This document shows positions 9,317 to 16,865 of a stretch of 64,000 nucleotides of DNA, one piece after another. Below the pieces are notes generated by a model, which did no database searches, was not told the DNA's origin, and was given only the letters and a program-made list of their open reading frames with translations. Position numbers and translations under genes: made by a program. Every line of letters starts with the position of its first letter. Within the stretch, counting starts at the first letter, position 1. The DNA is from Teretinema zuelzerae (GTDB taxonomy: Bacteria; Spirochaetota; Spirochaetia; Treponematales; Treponemataceae), in assembly GCF_021021555.1 (NCBI RefSeq), contig NZ_JAINWA010000001.1, positions 1,540,153 through 1,604,152 on the forward strand. The letters are read 5' to 3'.

Positions 9317-11083
9317 TTATTTAACCAATTTCAGTGAACTGGACCGCTTTTGTTCCATCATTTTGTTGATCACAACCTGTTGAATAAGCGTAAGCACGTT
9401 AGAGAAAATCCAGTACACAAGAAGTCCGGACGGCGCGTTGTAGAAGATGAAAAAGAATATCAACGGCATGCCGTACATCATAAACTTCATCGAGCTGTTC
9501 TGCTGCGCTGATCCCGGAGTTTGAGTTACCTTGCCGAACAACAACTGAGAAATGACGTACACGATCGGAAGAATGCGCAAATCCTTCCATCCCACGAAGG
9601 GAACAGTGAAGGGGAGGGTCATCAAGCTGTCGCCCTGCGAAAGGTCTGGTATCCATCCGGGAATGAACATCGCGCCGCGGAATTCGAAATAATTATTGAA
9701 TAATCCGTACATCGCGAAAATCAAAGGAAATTGAATGAGCATCGGCAAGCATCCCGAAAGGGGATTGTAGCCGGCAGTCTGATAGAACTTCGCCATCTCC
9801 TCATTCATTTTCTGAGGATTCGCCTTGTATTTAGTCTGAATTTCCTGAATTTTAGGCTGAAGTTCCTGCATTTTATGCGTCGCTTCGGAGCTCTTCTTCG
9901 TCAACGGGAAAATCAGGGCCCTCATCAATATCGTCAAAAGGATGATAGAAACGCCCCAGTTCGGAATGATAAGATAGAACAACTCCATAATCCACTTAAG
10001 AATTACTTCGAGAGGGCCTAAAATTCCGCTGCTTTCGACTATCTGTTCAAGATGAAGATCCGCAAGACCCAAGGAATTGTTCACTGCGAGATTATACGGC
10101 GTAAGGTTTTTTTCAGTACGGGGTCCCAAGTAAAACAGCCAGTTATCAGTCGACTTGTTGGCAGTAATGGGAGCGCGAAGCAGTGAAATCTGTCCAACTG
10201 TCGCATCTGCAGATTCCGCCTGAGCAGAATACTGGTACGAAGAAACAGGCGTCGTACCGGGAATCGCGATCAACGCGAAATACTTTCCGGCTACTCCCGC
10301 CCATGAAACCGGATCGGTAAGAACTTTGCTTTTCTGTCCGGCGGATACGTTTACCGTTTTCTTTTTTCCGTTTAATAAATGGTAAAACCTGCGGTATTCG
10401 TACTGATCCTGCTTCGCATTCCATTCTGGACCGATCTGCGGAGAGGTCTTCAAGGTATAGCCTGCGGGCAGGCCGGCAAAATTTGCGTCTCCGCTGACAG
10501 TGATCTTGACGTCCAGCAAATATTCTCCGGGAATAAGCGTGTACTGTTTTGCCAAGGTAAAAAGACTTTGAGAACCGTCTGAATTTTTTATGGCGAATGT
10601 TCTGTAAAATCCGATGCTTGCGTCATCGATTTTTTTAACATTGAAATAATCCTGCAGGGGTCGGGAAGAATGATCGCCTAATGCAATGGAAAAGGCCCGG
10701 TTGGTTTGACTGATAGAATCCGCCATTTCAACCAAATCGTCTGAATCCTGATGATTCTTCAACTTGAAAGAAACGATATCTCCGCCCTGGTTCGAAAATT
10801 CTACCTTTACTAAATCGGTTTCTAACAGAAAACGTTCTTCCGAAACCGGACCTGCGCCGAGAGCAGTTTCTGTAAGAGTTTCTTCAGATTGAATAAAAGA
10901 AGGCTGCTCGGAAACAACTTCATTTACGGCGCTTACCGCGGAAGGTTGCTCTGCGTTTTGGATTTCAGTGGTTTGAATTGATTTTTCAGGCGGGAAAAAG
11001 GTCGCTTGAACAGTAAATCCCGCGACAATAACAATAGTGGAAAGGACAATGGCAATGATCGTATTCTTGTCCATACTCGTCAT
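9317..11083 (-). CDS. yidC: Membrane protein insertase YidC
   Basis: 588 residues, the length of Gram-negative type YidC. There is one N-terminal membrane helix (about 6-26), a large periplasmic beta-sandwich (about 60-350), and a C-terminal insertase domain with five membrane helices. Family motifs such as N-W-G-V-S-I-I-L-L-T, Y-N-P-L-S-G-C-L-P-M-L-I-Q-F-P and the terminal Q-Q-x-V-I-N-K are present. The protein inserts membrane proteins alone or with SecYEG. It lies 18 bases upstream of jag and 5 bases downstream of yidD. Confidence 0.97.
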   Translation of the reverse strand: MTSMDKNTIIAIVLSTIVIVAGFTVQATFFPPEKSIQTTEIQNAEQPSAVSAVNEVVSEQPSFIQSEETLTETALGAGPVSEERFLLETDLVKVEFSNQGGDIVSFKLKNHQDSDDLVEMADSISQTNRAFSIALGDHSSRPLQDYFNVKKIDDASIGFYRTFAIKNSDGSQSLFTLAKQYTLIPGEYLLDVKITVSGDANFAGLPAGYTLKTSPQIGPEWNAKQDQYEYRRFYHLLNGKKKTVNVSAGQKSKVLTDPVSWAGVAGKYFALIAIPGTTPVSSYQYSAQAESADATVGQISLLRAPITANKSTDNWLFYLGPRTEKNLTPYNLAVNNSLGLADLHLEQIVESSGILGPLEVILKWIMELFYLIIPNWGVSIILLTILMRALIFPLTKKSSEATHKMQELQPKIQEIQTKYKANPQKMNEEMAKFYQTAGYNPLSGCLPMLIQFPLIFAMYGLFNNYFEFRGAMFIPGWIPDLSQGDSLMTLPFTVPFVGWKDLRILPIVYVISQLLFGKVTQTPGSAQQNSSMKFMMYGMPLIFFFIFYNAPSGLLVYWIFSNVLTLIQQVVINKMMEQKRSSSLKLVK

Positions 11084-11088
11084 ACTCC

Positions 11089-11310
11089 TTAGGGTACCGG
11101 GTCGTAACCGCCTTCATGGAAAGGATGACAGCGCAAGATACGTTTTATAGCAAGAAATGAACCTTTAAACGGACCATATCGTGTTACGGATTCGTAGGCA
11201 TACGCAGAACATGTCGGATAATATCTGCAGGTCGGGGGAAAGAGGGGTGATATCCATTTCTGATACAAACGAATTGCACCACAAATCAAGGATTGAAGCA
11301 ACTTCTTCAT
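11089..11310 (-). CDS. yidD: Membrane protein insertion efficiency factor YidD
   Basis: 73 residues with the whole YidD signature: [20 protein letters not shown], then [13 protein letters not shown] at the C terminus. It helps YidC-dependent insertion at the inner membrane. It overlaps rnpA by four bases. Confidence 0.96.
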   Translation of the reverse strand: MKKLLQSLICGAIRLYQKWISPLFPPTCRYYPTCSAYAYESVTRYGPFKGSFLAIKRILRCHPFHEGGYDPVP

Positions 11311-11660
11311 GAACTTTTCAACCGCAACCCGGCTTTTGCAAACAAGGTTGTCAGCTGTTTCTCCCTGACGGAAAAGGAATCCTTTCCCGGATACACCAAA
11401 ACGGTTAAATCATAACCGGTCATCAGATCGTGCTTAATAATGCGATACGCTTCTTTACTCAATCTGCGCGAATGATTTCTCTCAACTGCCGTACCATAAC
11501 CTCTCGGAAAGGTGAAAACAATTCTGTTTTGCTCCAATCCGTTTTCCAATACAAACAGTTTCGCCCCGTCACAGCTATATTTTTTTCCCTTCCGGAAAAC
11601 TGACTGGATAGTTGCGGAACGCTTAAGGCGTTCCGCTTTTGTAAAACCTGAGCTCTTCAC
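11307..11660 (-). CDS. rnpA: Ribonuclease P protein component
   Basis: 117 residues. It shows the RnpA pattern of an N-terminal [17 protein letters not shown] segment and the basic [13 protein letters not shown] motif (about residues 62-74). The start codon is GTG at 11660, 12 bases after the rpmH stop. The protein joins the RNase P RNA to mature tRNA 5' ends. Confidence 0.93.
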   Translation of the reverse strand: MKSSGFTKAERLKRSATIQSVFRKGKKYSCDGAKLFVLENGLEQNRIVFTFPRGYGTAVERNHSRRLSKEAYRIIKHDLMTGYDLTVLVYPGKDSFSVREKQLTTLFAKAGLRLKSS

Positions 11661-11672
11661 AGCTCAATTTGA

Positions 11673-11828
11673 TTAATACGGTTTCTTTTCGTCAGAAACT
11701 GATAGCTTATAGCGCCCTTTCGATCTGCGGCGCTTTAAAACCATTCTTCCGCCGCGTGTTGCCATGCGTGCGCGGAAACCGAATTTTCGGGTTCGTTTGG
11801 TTTTACTGGGCTGGTATGTCCGTTTCAT
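11673..11828 (-). CDS. rpmH: Ribosomal protein bL34
   Basis: A 51-residue reading frame translated directly from the minus strand. It begins [20 protein letters not shown] and continues with R-M-A-T-R-G-G-R and L-K-R-R-R-S-K-G-R, the hallmark of bL34. An AAAGGAG ribosome site precedes the ATG. It heads the rpmH-rnpA-yidD-yidC-jag operon. Confidence 0.97.
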   Translation of the reverse strand: MKRTYQPSKTKRTRKFGFRARMATRGGRMVLKRRRSKGRYKLSVSDEKKPY

Positions 11829-12148
11829 GGATTATAGACTCCTTTATTTGTAAGAACCCTGACTTCTTTTCAAGACCGGTTCAAATGTTAATTATCCCGA
11901 TATAACACAGGCAACGCAGTATACATGGATCATATGCCGAGGTCAAGACTTCGGCTTCCCTTTCTCAAAGACACCTGATAACATTACCTCTATAGGGTCA
12001 AAGGAGTATTAAACCCCTTTGATTCGTCAGTGTTGATATGCATTATCCGAGCTGTTGCATATCCACATTGTGGATAAACCGGAAACGGTTACCCCACTGA
12101 AGTCGCTCGGGTTTCAGTGGGGGTTTTTATTTCCAGAGGTATGGAGAA
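11829..12148. other. Intergenic region between rpmH and the element, with DnaA-box pair
   Basis: About 320 bases without a gene. The rpmH ribosome site lies at its left edge. A 7-bp hairpin (TCAAAGG/CCTTTGA) is at 11998-12022. Two DnaA-box-like 9-mers face each other: ATATCCACA at 12059-12067 and a perfect TTGTGGATAA at 12068-12077. A strong terminator follows. The chromosome-element boundary probably lies in this stretch, but I could not find a direct repeat that would fix it. Confidence 0.5.
12092..12130 (+). terminator. Rho-independent terminator just inside the element
   Basis: A 10-bp stem (CCCCACTGAA at 12092-12101, TTCAGTGGGG at 12113-12122) is followed by G and TTTTTAT. It points right and lies 19 bases before the first element gene. 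No gene that it would terminate is visible upstream, so it may insulate the element or end a small RNA. Confidence 0.75.
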
Positions 12149-12517
12149 ATGAACGAGATATATCCCGAGGATATCCGCTTTTCACCTGAAGAGTCAAAAA
12201 AAATAATTTCTGACCTTTATGCGTACGCCTTTAACTGTCCTCGTGACGCCCGCAGTGAAGAATATAAAGCTGGTTTTCGCGCTGGCGCATTCAATACCCT
12301 TCTTTTGCCCAAATATAAGCACCTATCAACCACATCCTCATTCCCAAAAGGGTCTTGTCAGTTAGATGCCTGGTACTCAGGTTATGACGAAGGACAAAGG
12401 GCTGCCCATTCCTTTCAAATCAACTACGTAGAAAGCATTCAACACAATGAACCAGTCCCGACCATTAAACCAGAGGAGGGATCAGGCGAACAGGAAGTTT
12501 CTTTTAGCTTCACTTGA
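12149..12517 (+). CDS. Small element protein, paralogue 1
   Basis: 122 residues, no family recognised. It is clearly related to the 98-residue protein at 12775-13071. Shared features are I/V-Y-P-x-D-I-R-F near the N terminus, A-G-A-F-N-T-L-L-L in the middle and S-C-Q-L-D-A-W-x-S-G-Y near the C terminus. This copy has about 25 extra residues at the end. A TGGAGA ribosome site precedes the ATG. The stop codon falls inside the first 24-bp palindrome. Confidence 0.65.
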   Translation: MNEIYPEDIRFSPEESKKIISDLYAYAFNCPRDARSEEYKAGFRAGAFNTLLLPKYKHLSTTSSFPKGSCQLDAWYSGYDEGQRAAHSFQINYVESIQHNEPVPTIKPEEGSGEQEVSFSFT

Positions 12518-12525
12518 AGCTAATT
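12502..12525. repeat. ParB-site-like palindrome, copy 1
   Basis: The arms TTAGCTTCA and TGAAGCTAA flank a CT centre. It overlaps the stop of the upstream gene. One of ten copies, all in the two arms of the element. Confidence 0.7.
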
Positions 12526-12642
12526 CTTTGCTACTTGGAAGCGGCCTACCGTTAATCGGTACGGCGTCGGGTTCGTAACCGACCTACCTTCACCATGTTT
12601 CGGCTGGGAAGAGAGAATTTTGGGCGTATCGCTCTTCTATCG

Positions 12643-12666
12643 CAAATTTTGGAGAGAAATTTGTGA
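12643..12666 (+). repeat. Duplicated RNA-like hairpin, copy 1
   Basis: A 24-base element: CAAATTT, a TGGAGAG loop, AAATTTG and TGA. It can extend outwards through ATCG/TGAT and CTTC/GAAG pairs. A near-identical copy lies at 13133-13156 with different but still pairing flanks, which suggests a conserved RNA fold. The surrounding 12526-12774 also contains two further hairpins (TACCG/CGGTA at 12547-12561 and GTCGG/CCGAC at 12566-12583) and no convincing gene. Confidence 0.5.
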
Positions 12667-12774
12667 TGGCGAAGCTATGCCTGAGTCAAACGAGGTTATC
12701 GAGGTTTTATTGGGTCGGAGATACGAATTATATCCGCCTAACAAGCGGTTAACAAATAACTTTAGGAAGTATAT

Positions 12775-13071
12775 ATGATGGAAAAGGTTTATCCAAAGGA
12801 CATACGGTTTAACCCGCTTTTTGCAAAGAATATAGCTTCCATTTTATTACCTGATTCTTTTAGTAAGCCCCGTGATCCTCGAGGCGAGGATTATAAAGAT
12901 GGATTTCAGGCAGGTGCCTTTAACACACTTCTTCTAGATAAGTACAAAGATCAATTCATTAAACCTCCTTTTTCAAAAGAATCTTGTCAACTTGATGCTT
13001 GGTTTTCTGGATATGAAGAAGGGCAAACCGAAGCCCGGTCTTGGCAGATTAATTATTTAGATTCTTTTTAG
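12775..13071 (+). CDS. Small element protein, paralogue 2
   Basis: 98 residues, no family recognised, similar over its whole length to the 122-residue protein at 12149-12517. The most conserved parts are A-G-A-F-N-T-L-L-L and S-C-Q-L-D-A-W-F-S-G-Y. The tandem arrangement, each followed by a conserved hairpin, suggests duplication of a gene-plus-RNA unit. The start has an AGGAAG ribosome site. ATG codons at 12775 and 12778 are both possible. Confidence 0.65.
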   Translation: MMEKVYPKDIRFNPLFAKNIASILLPDSFSKPRDPRGEDYKDGFQAGAFNTLLLDKYKDQFIKPPFSKESCQLDAWFSGYEEGQTEARSWQINYLDSF

Positions 13072-13132
13072 CTTCAAGGTTATTTCATCTGGAATGTCAA
13101 GGAAGAAAGTAAAAGGAATAGTCCTTCACTTA

Positions 13133-13156
13133 CAAATTTTGGAGAGAGATTTGTGA
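13133..13156 (+). repeat. Duplicated RNA-like hairpin, copy 2
   Basis: CAAATTT, TGGAGAG, then AGATTTG and TGA, matching copy 1 at 12643-12666. Here the outer stem is CTTCACTT with AAGTGAAAG, different bases from copy 1 but still complementary. Confidence 0.5.
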
Positions 13157-13187
13157 AAGTGAAAGTATATCACAGAAAATTGCATAC

Positions 13188-13276
13188 GGTAGCGGAAAGG
13201 TTTCCGGGAGAACAGAAGTCAGGAGCTCTCCACTTCAAATCTGTGCTCTACAGGGGTTCGACTCCCCTGTCTACCA
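13188..13276 (+). ncRNA. tRNA-like structured RNA
   Basis: A T-arm-like hairpin is perfect: AGGGG, loop TTCGACT, CCCCT (13252-13268), extendable to 7 bp. GGTAG at 13188-13192 can pair with CTACC at 13271-13275 as a short acceptor stem. Between them are GGAAA/TTTCC (13194-13205) and ACAGA/TCTGT (13212-13244) enclosing GAAGT/ACTTC. The segment CTTCAAA resembles an anticodon loop, but the flanking stem does not pair, so a normal tRNA is unlikely. It may be a degenerate tRNA, a tRNA mimic or an old attachment site. Confidence 0.35.
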
Positions 13277-13285
13277 CTACCGGAA

Positions 13286-13309
13286 AATTAGCTTCATGTG
13301 AAGCTAATT
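13286..13309. repeat. ParB-site-like palindrome, copy 2
   Basis: A perfect copy: AATTAGCTTCA, TG, then the reverse complement of the arm. It lies 32 bases upstream of parA, where it could also act as an operator for autoregulation. Confidence 0.75.
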
Positions 13310-13341
13310 CCTAGGAAAACATGAGAAAGGAGAGCTCACGT

Positions 13342-14103
13342 ATGAAAATCGTATCTTTTGTATCAACCAAAGGTGGAGTTGGGAAATCTTCCTCCACCAT
13401 TTTAATCGCAAATTACCTGGCTGCTGTCGGCAAGTCGGTATTGGTAATTGATACCGACTACAGCAATTCAACGACATTGCATTATCTTGAAAGCAAAGCC
13501 GGGTTGCGGGGGAAAGGGTTTTCTCAGGCCGTAAAGACTGGTCGCCTTACAGACAATATCGTTTCCACCCAAAATGAGAATATAGAGATAATTCCTTCAA
13601 ACAGTGACATTGAACACCTGATATTGAAGGATGATCTGGTTCTTTCTCGTCTTGTGGAAATGGAACATAAAGAACTATCTCTCTATGACTACATTCTCCT
13701 TGATACGTCCCAGGGATTTAATTCCACGATCAATAACGCAATCTATGCGTCTGACCTGATTTTAACTCCGGTACTATTGTGCCAGTTCGACATGATTTCA
13801 TGTCTTACTTTGCAAAGTAAGATTGTGGAAGCCGAGAAAATGTCTTCCTGGGGTCTTTTTTTTAATGGTGTTAATCAATACGCCCAAAATAAAAACTCAT
13901 CCCATTATCAGTACATATCACTCTACAAAAAGACATTCACCCAGTGCCTTAACATTTATCTGCCTAAAACATCTGCGGTAACAAACCGCATTGACCGGGA
14001 TCAGAAGATTACCCGTAAAACAAGCGAAAAGATTTTTGACGGTGTCGCTTCGTTAGTCGAAATAATCACCGGAGAGCCGGTAAGCGAACCAGTTGCTTTC
14101 TAA
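13342..14103 (+). CDS. parA: ParA-family partition ATPase
   Basis: 253 residues from the ATG at 13342. I chose this over the ATG at 13321 because AAAGGAG lies just before it and the family's beta-strand begins at once (MKIVSFVSTKGGVGKSS). The deviant Walker A motif K-G-G-V-G-K-S-S has the signature lysine. A Walker A' D-T-D-Y-S-N-S-T strand and a Walker B-like Y-I-L-L-D-T-S follow. ParA ATPases move or hold ParB-bound DNA. The downstream ParB gene starts 14 bases after the stop. Confidence 0.93.
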   Translation: MKIVSFVSTKGGVGKSSSTILIANYLAAVGKSVLVIDTDYSNSTTLHYLESKAGLRGKGFSQAVKTGRLTDNIVSTQNENIEIIPSNSDIEHLILKDDLVLSRLVEMEHKELSLYDYILLDTSQGFNSTINNAIYASDLILTPVLLCQFDMISCLTLQSKIVEAEKMSSWGLFFNGVNQYAQNKNSSHYQYISLYKKTFTQCLNIYLPKTSAVTNRIDRDQKITRKTSEKIFDGVASLVEIITGEPVSEPVAF

Positions 14104-14117
14104 AGAAGGAAAAGGAA

Positions 14118-14861
14118 ATGAAGCCATTAACCATACTGAAAGACGAGAAAAAGCTTGACCTTAATAATTCCGGGCGTGTTCTGTTGGCACGTCTTATACC
14201 ACTTACCGAAATTAAGCTCCAGAAGGAGTTCCAGGAACTGTTTCCGCTTATTCCTGGTAACGTGGAGAAAATAACGCAACGAATCATGGAAGGCGGATAC
14301 GATAATTCCCAACCGGTACATATATGGAATTTCAATGGGAAACACGTCCTAATTGACGGACATCATAGGCGGGAAGGCGCTCTTCGTGCCGGACTCCACG
14401 AAATCCCTTGTTTCTTACACGAGTTTTCTTCTATTGACGATGCGCTTGAATATGCCATAAGTCTTCAAACTGAAAGGCGCAACCTTTCAGATGCGGAGCT
14501 TATGAGAGCGCTTAAAGTAGTGGATTCTCTTAAAACACGAGGACGTGGGGCAACGGGTGACGGAAAATCCGCTGCACGTTCGGCAGAGGTTCTGGGTATT
14601 TCCACCTCACGGGTTGAGAAGACCCGCATGGTGGAAAAATATGCTACCGATGAAATCAAAAAACAGATCGAGTCAGGTGAACTCACGCTTAATAAAGCGT
14701 ATCACCTCGTTCGGGAAACAATGACCGAATCGACTGGTAGGAAGAGTAAGGATAAGAAGCCTTCAAAAGAAGTCATACAGATTATCACTACTATTCAGTC
14801 ATTTCTTACCTCTGGTGATATTGAAGGCCTTTCATCGTATGTAAAGGAGTACGGGATATGA
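14118..14861 (+). CDS. parB: ParB-family partition protein
   Basis: 247 residues. Residues about 25-100 form the ParB/Srx-like nuclease-fold domain with I-D-G-H-H-R-R-E-G-A in place of the usual G-E-R-R-x-R CTP-binding motif. Residues about 115-200 hold the ParB central pattern E-R-R-N-L-S-D-A-E-L and a helix-turn-helix around S-A-E-V-L-G-I-S-T-S-R-V. The ten palindromes in the element arms are the natural candidates for its binding site. The gene overlaps the next by four bases (ATGA). Confidence 0.9.
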   Translation: MKPLTILKDEKKLDLNNSGRVLLARLIPLTEIKLQKEFQELFPLIPGNVEKITQRIMEGGYDNSQPVHIWNFNGKHVLIDGHHRREGALRAGLHEIPCFLHEFSSIDDALEYAISLQTERRNLSDAELMRALKVVDSLKTRGRGATGDGKSAARSAEVLGISTSRVEKTRMVEKYATDEIKKQIESGELTLNKAYHLVRETMTESTGRKSKDKKPSKEVIQIITTIQSFLTSGDIEGLSSYVKEYGI

Positions 14862-15193
14862 CTAGCGTAAAAAAGAGCGAAACGCGCGGACTGTATCGTT
14901 CTCATGATAAGAAGCTCGTCTATGGTCAGGTCGATACCATCTTGTTACATCCTAAGATGTACTTTTCAAAGAGAAGACTTTCACGGATGGCTCCTTACCA
15001 GATTTTTACTGGAGTAGGTTTTGTCTGTACCGTCCTTGATGATCGCCTCCAGGCAGATACTTGGTTTTTCAAGGATAAAAAAAGTCTTAATAGATTTATG
15101 CGGCAAGTTAAGGACAGCCTCCATTGTATTGAAGAATGTTTCTATGCCTCCGTCGTACAGCAGAATACAGAAGACCCATTTCAAAATAGGTAG
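14858..15193 (+). CDS. Hypothetical protein coupled to parB
   Basis: 111 residues, no family recognised. It is basic at the N terminus and has no signal peptide or membrane segment. The four-base overlap with parB and the immediate downstream metallopeptidase gene place it in the par operon. Confidence 0.7.
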   Translation: MTSVKKSETRGLYRSHDKKLVYGQVDTILLHPKMYFSKRRLSRMAPYQIFTGVGFVCTVLDDRLQADTWFFKDKKSLNRFMRQVKDSLHCIEECFYASVVQQNTEDPFQNR

Positions 15194-16030
15194 GTGGAGG
15201 TAATGAACCAAGATAGAGTAAAAGAAATACTGTTATTACTTGCCGATACCAAAAGAGATTTCACTGTTATTTTTACTGGTAAGAAAAGCAAGAAAGTAAA
15301 CGGGCTTTATAAACCTGATACGGCAGAAATCTTTCTTCATAACAAGAATTTTTCTCAGGATAATCAGCTACTGTATACGGCGATCCATGAATACGCTCAC
15401 CATCTTCGTGTCGAATCGGGAACATCCTCTTCTCGTGCACACGATATTGCATTCTGGTCTCTTTTTAACACGCTTCTTGATGATGCAGAAACAAAAGGAA
15501 TATACCAACGCATACGATCTGCATCCATACAGAAGAAAATAGATGAGGCTAAAGCCTTACAGCATGAAATACTTCTCCTTGAACAACGTTTAGGGGTATT
15601 GCTTCAGGAAATCCACGAAACAAGCGAAAACGAAGCGATTAGATATGAAGATATTATCCAGCATGATCTGCAACTCTCCCTTGTAACGGTTAAGAAAATG
15701 TGTGCTATAAGTACACTGCCAGCTCATAAAGTTGAAAACCTCTCACTCGATGCAGCGCATGTTCTGATTTCCAACAAGGGAAATGACCAACGGGTAATCG
15801 GTGCAATTGAATCTGGTAAAAGCATCGCTCAAATCAAAACCACTACTCAATCTCAATCAACGTCACGAGACGAGGAACTAGAAAGGGAAAAGAGGCGTAT
15901 TGAAAAAATAATCACCGCTTTGAACGAAAGACTCCGTAAAATCATTAATGAGTTAGGCGAAATGAATGGAATCAATGCAGGTGAAGCTAGTCACGGAAAA
16001 ATCTATGCGGAAAGGATTATGAAAGAATGA
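15194..16030 (+). CDS. Putative zinc metallopeptidase with coiled coil
   Basis: 278 residues. An H-E-x-x-H motif (His65-Glu66-Tyr-Ala-His69) sits in a predicted helix, with another possible ligand downstream in R-A-H-D-I-A-F-W. These features fit a gluzincin-type peptidase, but I cannot name the family. The C-terminal 60 residues are strongly charged and coiled-coil-like. A second HExxH with H-E-Y-A-H, in the large polyvalent protein at 44209-49452, is similar. The start may be GTG at 15194, as given, or ATG at 15203. Confidence 0.7.
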   Translation: MEVMNQDRVKEILLLLADTKRDFTVIFTGKKSKKVNGLYKPDTAEIFLHNKNFSQDNQLLYTAIHEYAHHLRVESGTSSSRAHDIAFWSLFNTLLDDAETKGIYQRIRSASIQKKIDEAKALQHEILLLEQRLGVLLQEIHETSENEAIRYEDIIQHDLQLSLVTVKKMCAISTLPAHKVENLSLDAAHVLISNKGNDQRVIGAIESGKSIAQIKTTTQSQSTSRDEELEREKRRIEKIITALNERLRKIINELGEMNGINAGEASHGKIYAERIMKE

Positions 16031-16296
16031 ATAGTAGGAAAAGGCATTCACCCTTAACAAGACAAAAGATTTCTCTTGCCATGAAAAATAGAGTTCTGTC
16101 GTCTTCATGGAAGGTTAATGTTACAAGAGCAATTATCGAACAGTGGGCAAAAGCAGTCATATGTAATGAAACGGGAAAGACCTTTGAAAGTATATCAGAG
16201 GCCGCACGATGTTACGGTCTAGCTCCTACGCAAGTATCTCGGGTTTGTCGTGGTATGCGAAATAGTGTTCACGGTCTTACTTTTTCATTTCTATAA
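16027..16296 (+). CDS. Orphan NUMOD-type DNA-binding protein
   Basis: 89 residues. The N terminus (H-S-P-L-T-R-Q-K-I-S-L-A-M-K-N-R) resembles a NUMOD3 motif. The C-terminal half (V-I-C-N-E-T-G-K-T-F-E-S-I-S-E-A-A, then V-S-R-V-C-R-G) resembles NUMOD1. These modules give homing endonucleases their DNA contacts, but no GIY-YIG or HNH domain is present. It may be a remnant, or reused as a small DNA-binding protein. It overlaps the preceding gene by four bases. Confidence 0.65.
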   Translation: MNSRKRHSPLTRQKISLAMKNRVLSSSWKVNVTRAIIEQWAKAVICNETGKTFESISEAARCYGLAPTQVSRVCRGMRNSVHGLTFSFL

Positions 16297-16298
16297 TC

Positions 16299-16322
16299 AA
16301 TAAGCTTCATGTGAAGCTAATT
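16299..16322. repeat. ParB-site-like palindrome, copy 3
   Basis: AATAAGCTTCA, TG, TGAAGCTAATT: one mismatch between the arms. Located between the NUMOD gene and the next small gene. Confidence 0.7.
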
Positions 16323-16356
16323 TAGTTTCACTTTTTAAAACCATAAGGAGGACAAA

Positions 16357-16545
16357 TTGGAGTCAAAACTGATGAAAGCGATTACGGCGCTGGAAAGCGC
16401 AGGGTTCCAGGTAGATCGAGCCATTGAAGAGGATGGTCGTGATGTAGGAATCACCGTTTCAGGAGAAGTTGCGTATCAGCATATCAATGTAATAACAGCA
16501 AAAACCGGCGCGATCGTCATACGATGCACGCCGGTGAAAGGCTAA
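16357..16545 (+). CDS. Hypothetical small protein (TTG start)
   Basis: 62 residues, no family recognised. The start is TTG at 16357, chosen because a perfect AAGGAGG lies five bases before it. The last codons form a strong hairpin in the message (ACCGGCG at 16504-16510 with CGCCGGT at 16529-16535, plus ATCGT/ACGAT inside). Confidence 0.6.
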   Translation: MESKLMKAITALESAGFQVDRAIEEDGRDVGITVSGEVAYQHINVITAKTGAIVIRCTPVKG

Positions 16546-16548
16546 TTA

Positions 16549-16581
16549 GTCTTTCAATTCAAGAAAGTCCTGAAAGACTTT
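16549..16581. terminator. Possible bidirectional terminator hairpin
   Basis: Nine-base arms AGTCTTTCA and TGAAAGACT enclose 14 bases between a plus-strand gene and a minus-strand small gene. There is only a short T-run (TTTAG), so the call is weak. Confidence 0.35.
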
Positions 16582-16611
16582 AGCAGCAGCTACAGTCTGC
16601 TTTACAAGGTT

Positions 16612-16710
16612 TTAGAGACTTCCTTTTGTTAAATCATACGTTGTGCCATTTGCTTCAGCCATTGCATTCACCAAATTTAAGATTTGTTCTGATGAAATTA
16701 TTTGAGCCAT
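16612..16710 (-). CDS. Small 32-residue protein
   Basis: The frame begins MAQIISSEQILNLVNAMAEA and ends T-K-G-S-L, with a GGAGAG ribosome site 6 bases before the ATG at 16710. It looks helical and amphipathic. It is one of very few minus-strand genes in the left arm. No family is recognised, and a longer upstream start (16809) seems less likely because the ribosome site favours 16710. Confidence 0.45.
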   Translation of the reverse strand: MAQIISSEQILNLVNAMAEANGTTYDLTKGSL

Positions 16711-16818
16711 GTTTTTTCTCTCCGGGGGATTGGTATTTCGCCCTGCATACGCGGGGACGGTGTAGCTGCCTTTGAGTATACCACGCCTCCGGAGGTTTCT
16801 TTGAATCACAAGTTCGTG

Positions 16819-16842
16819 AATTAGCTTCTCTTGAAGCTAATA
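16819..16842. repeat. ParB-site-like palindrome, copy 4
   Basis: AATTAGCTTCT, CT, TGAAGCTAATA: a degenerate copy just upstream of ssb. Confidence 0.65.
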
Positions 16843-16865
16843 AATCAGTACGGAGGTTTTTGAAG

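Noticed and set aside
12540..12600. A third tRNA gene
   Set aside because: There is a T-arm-like hairpin (with an 8-base loop) and one other hairpin, but no acceptor strand upstream can pair, so I kept it only as part of the RNA-unit finding.
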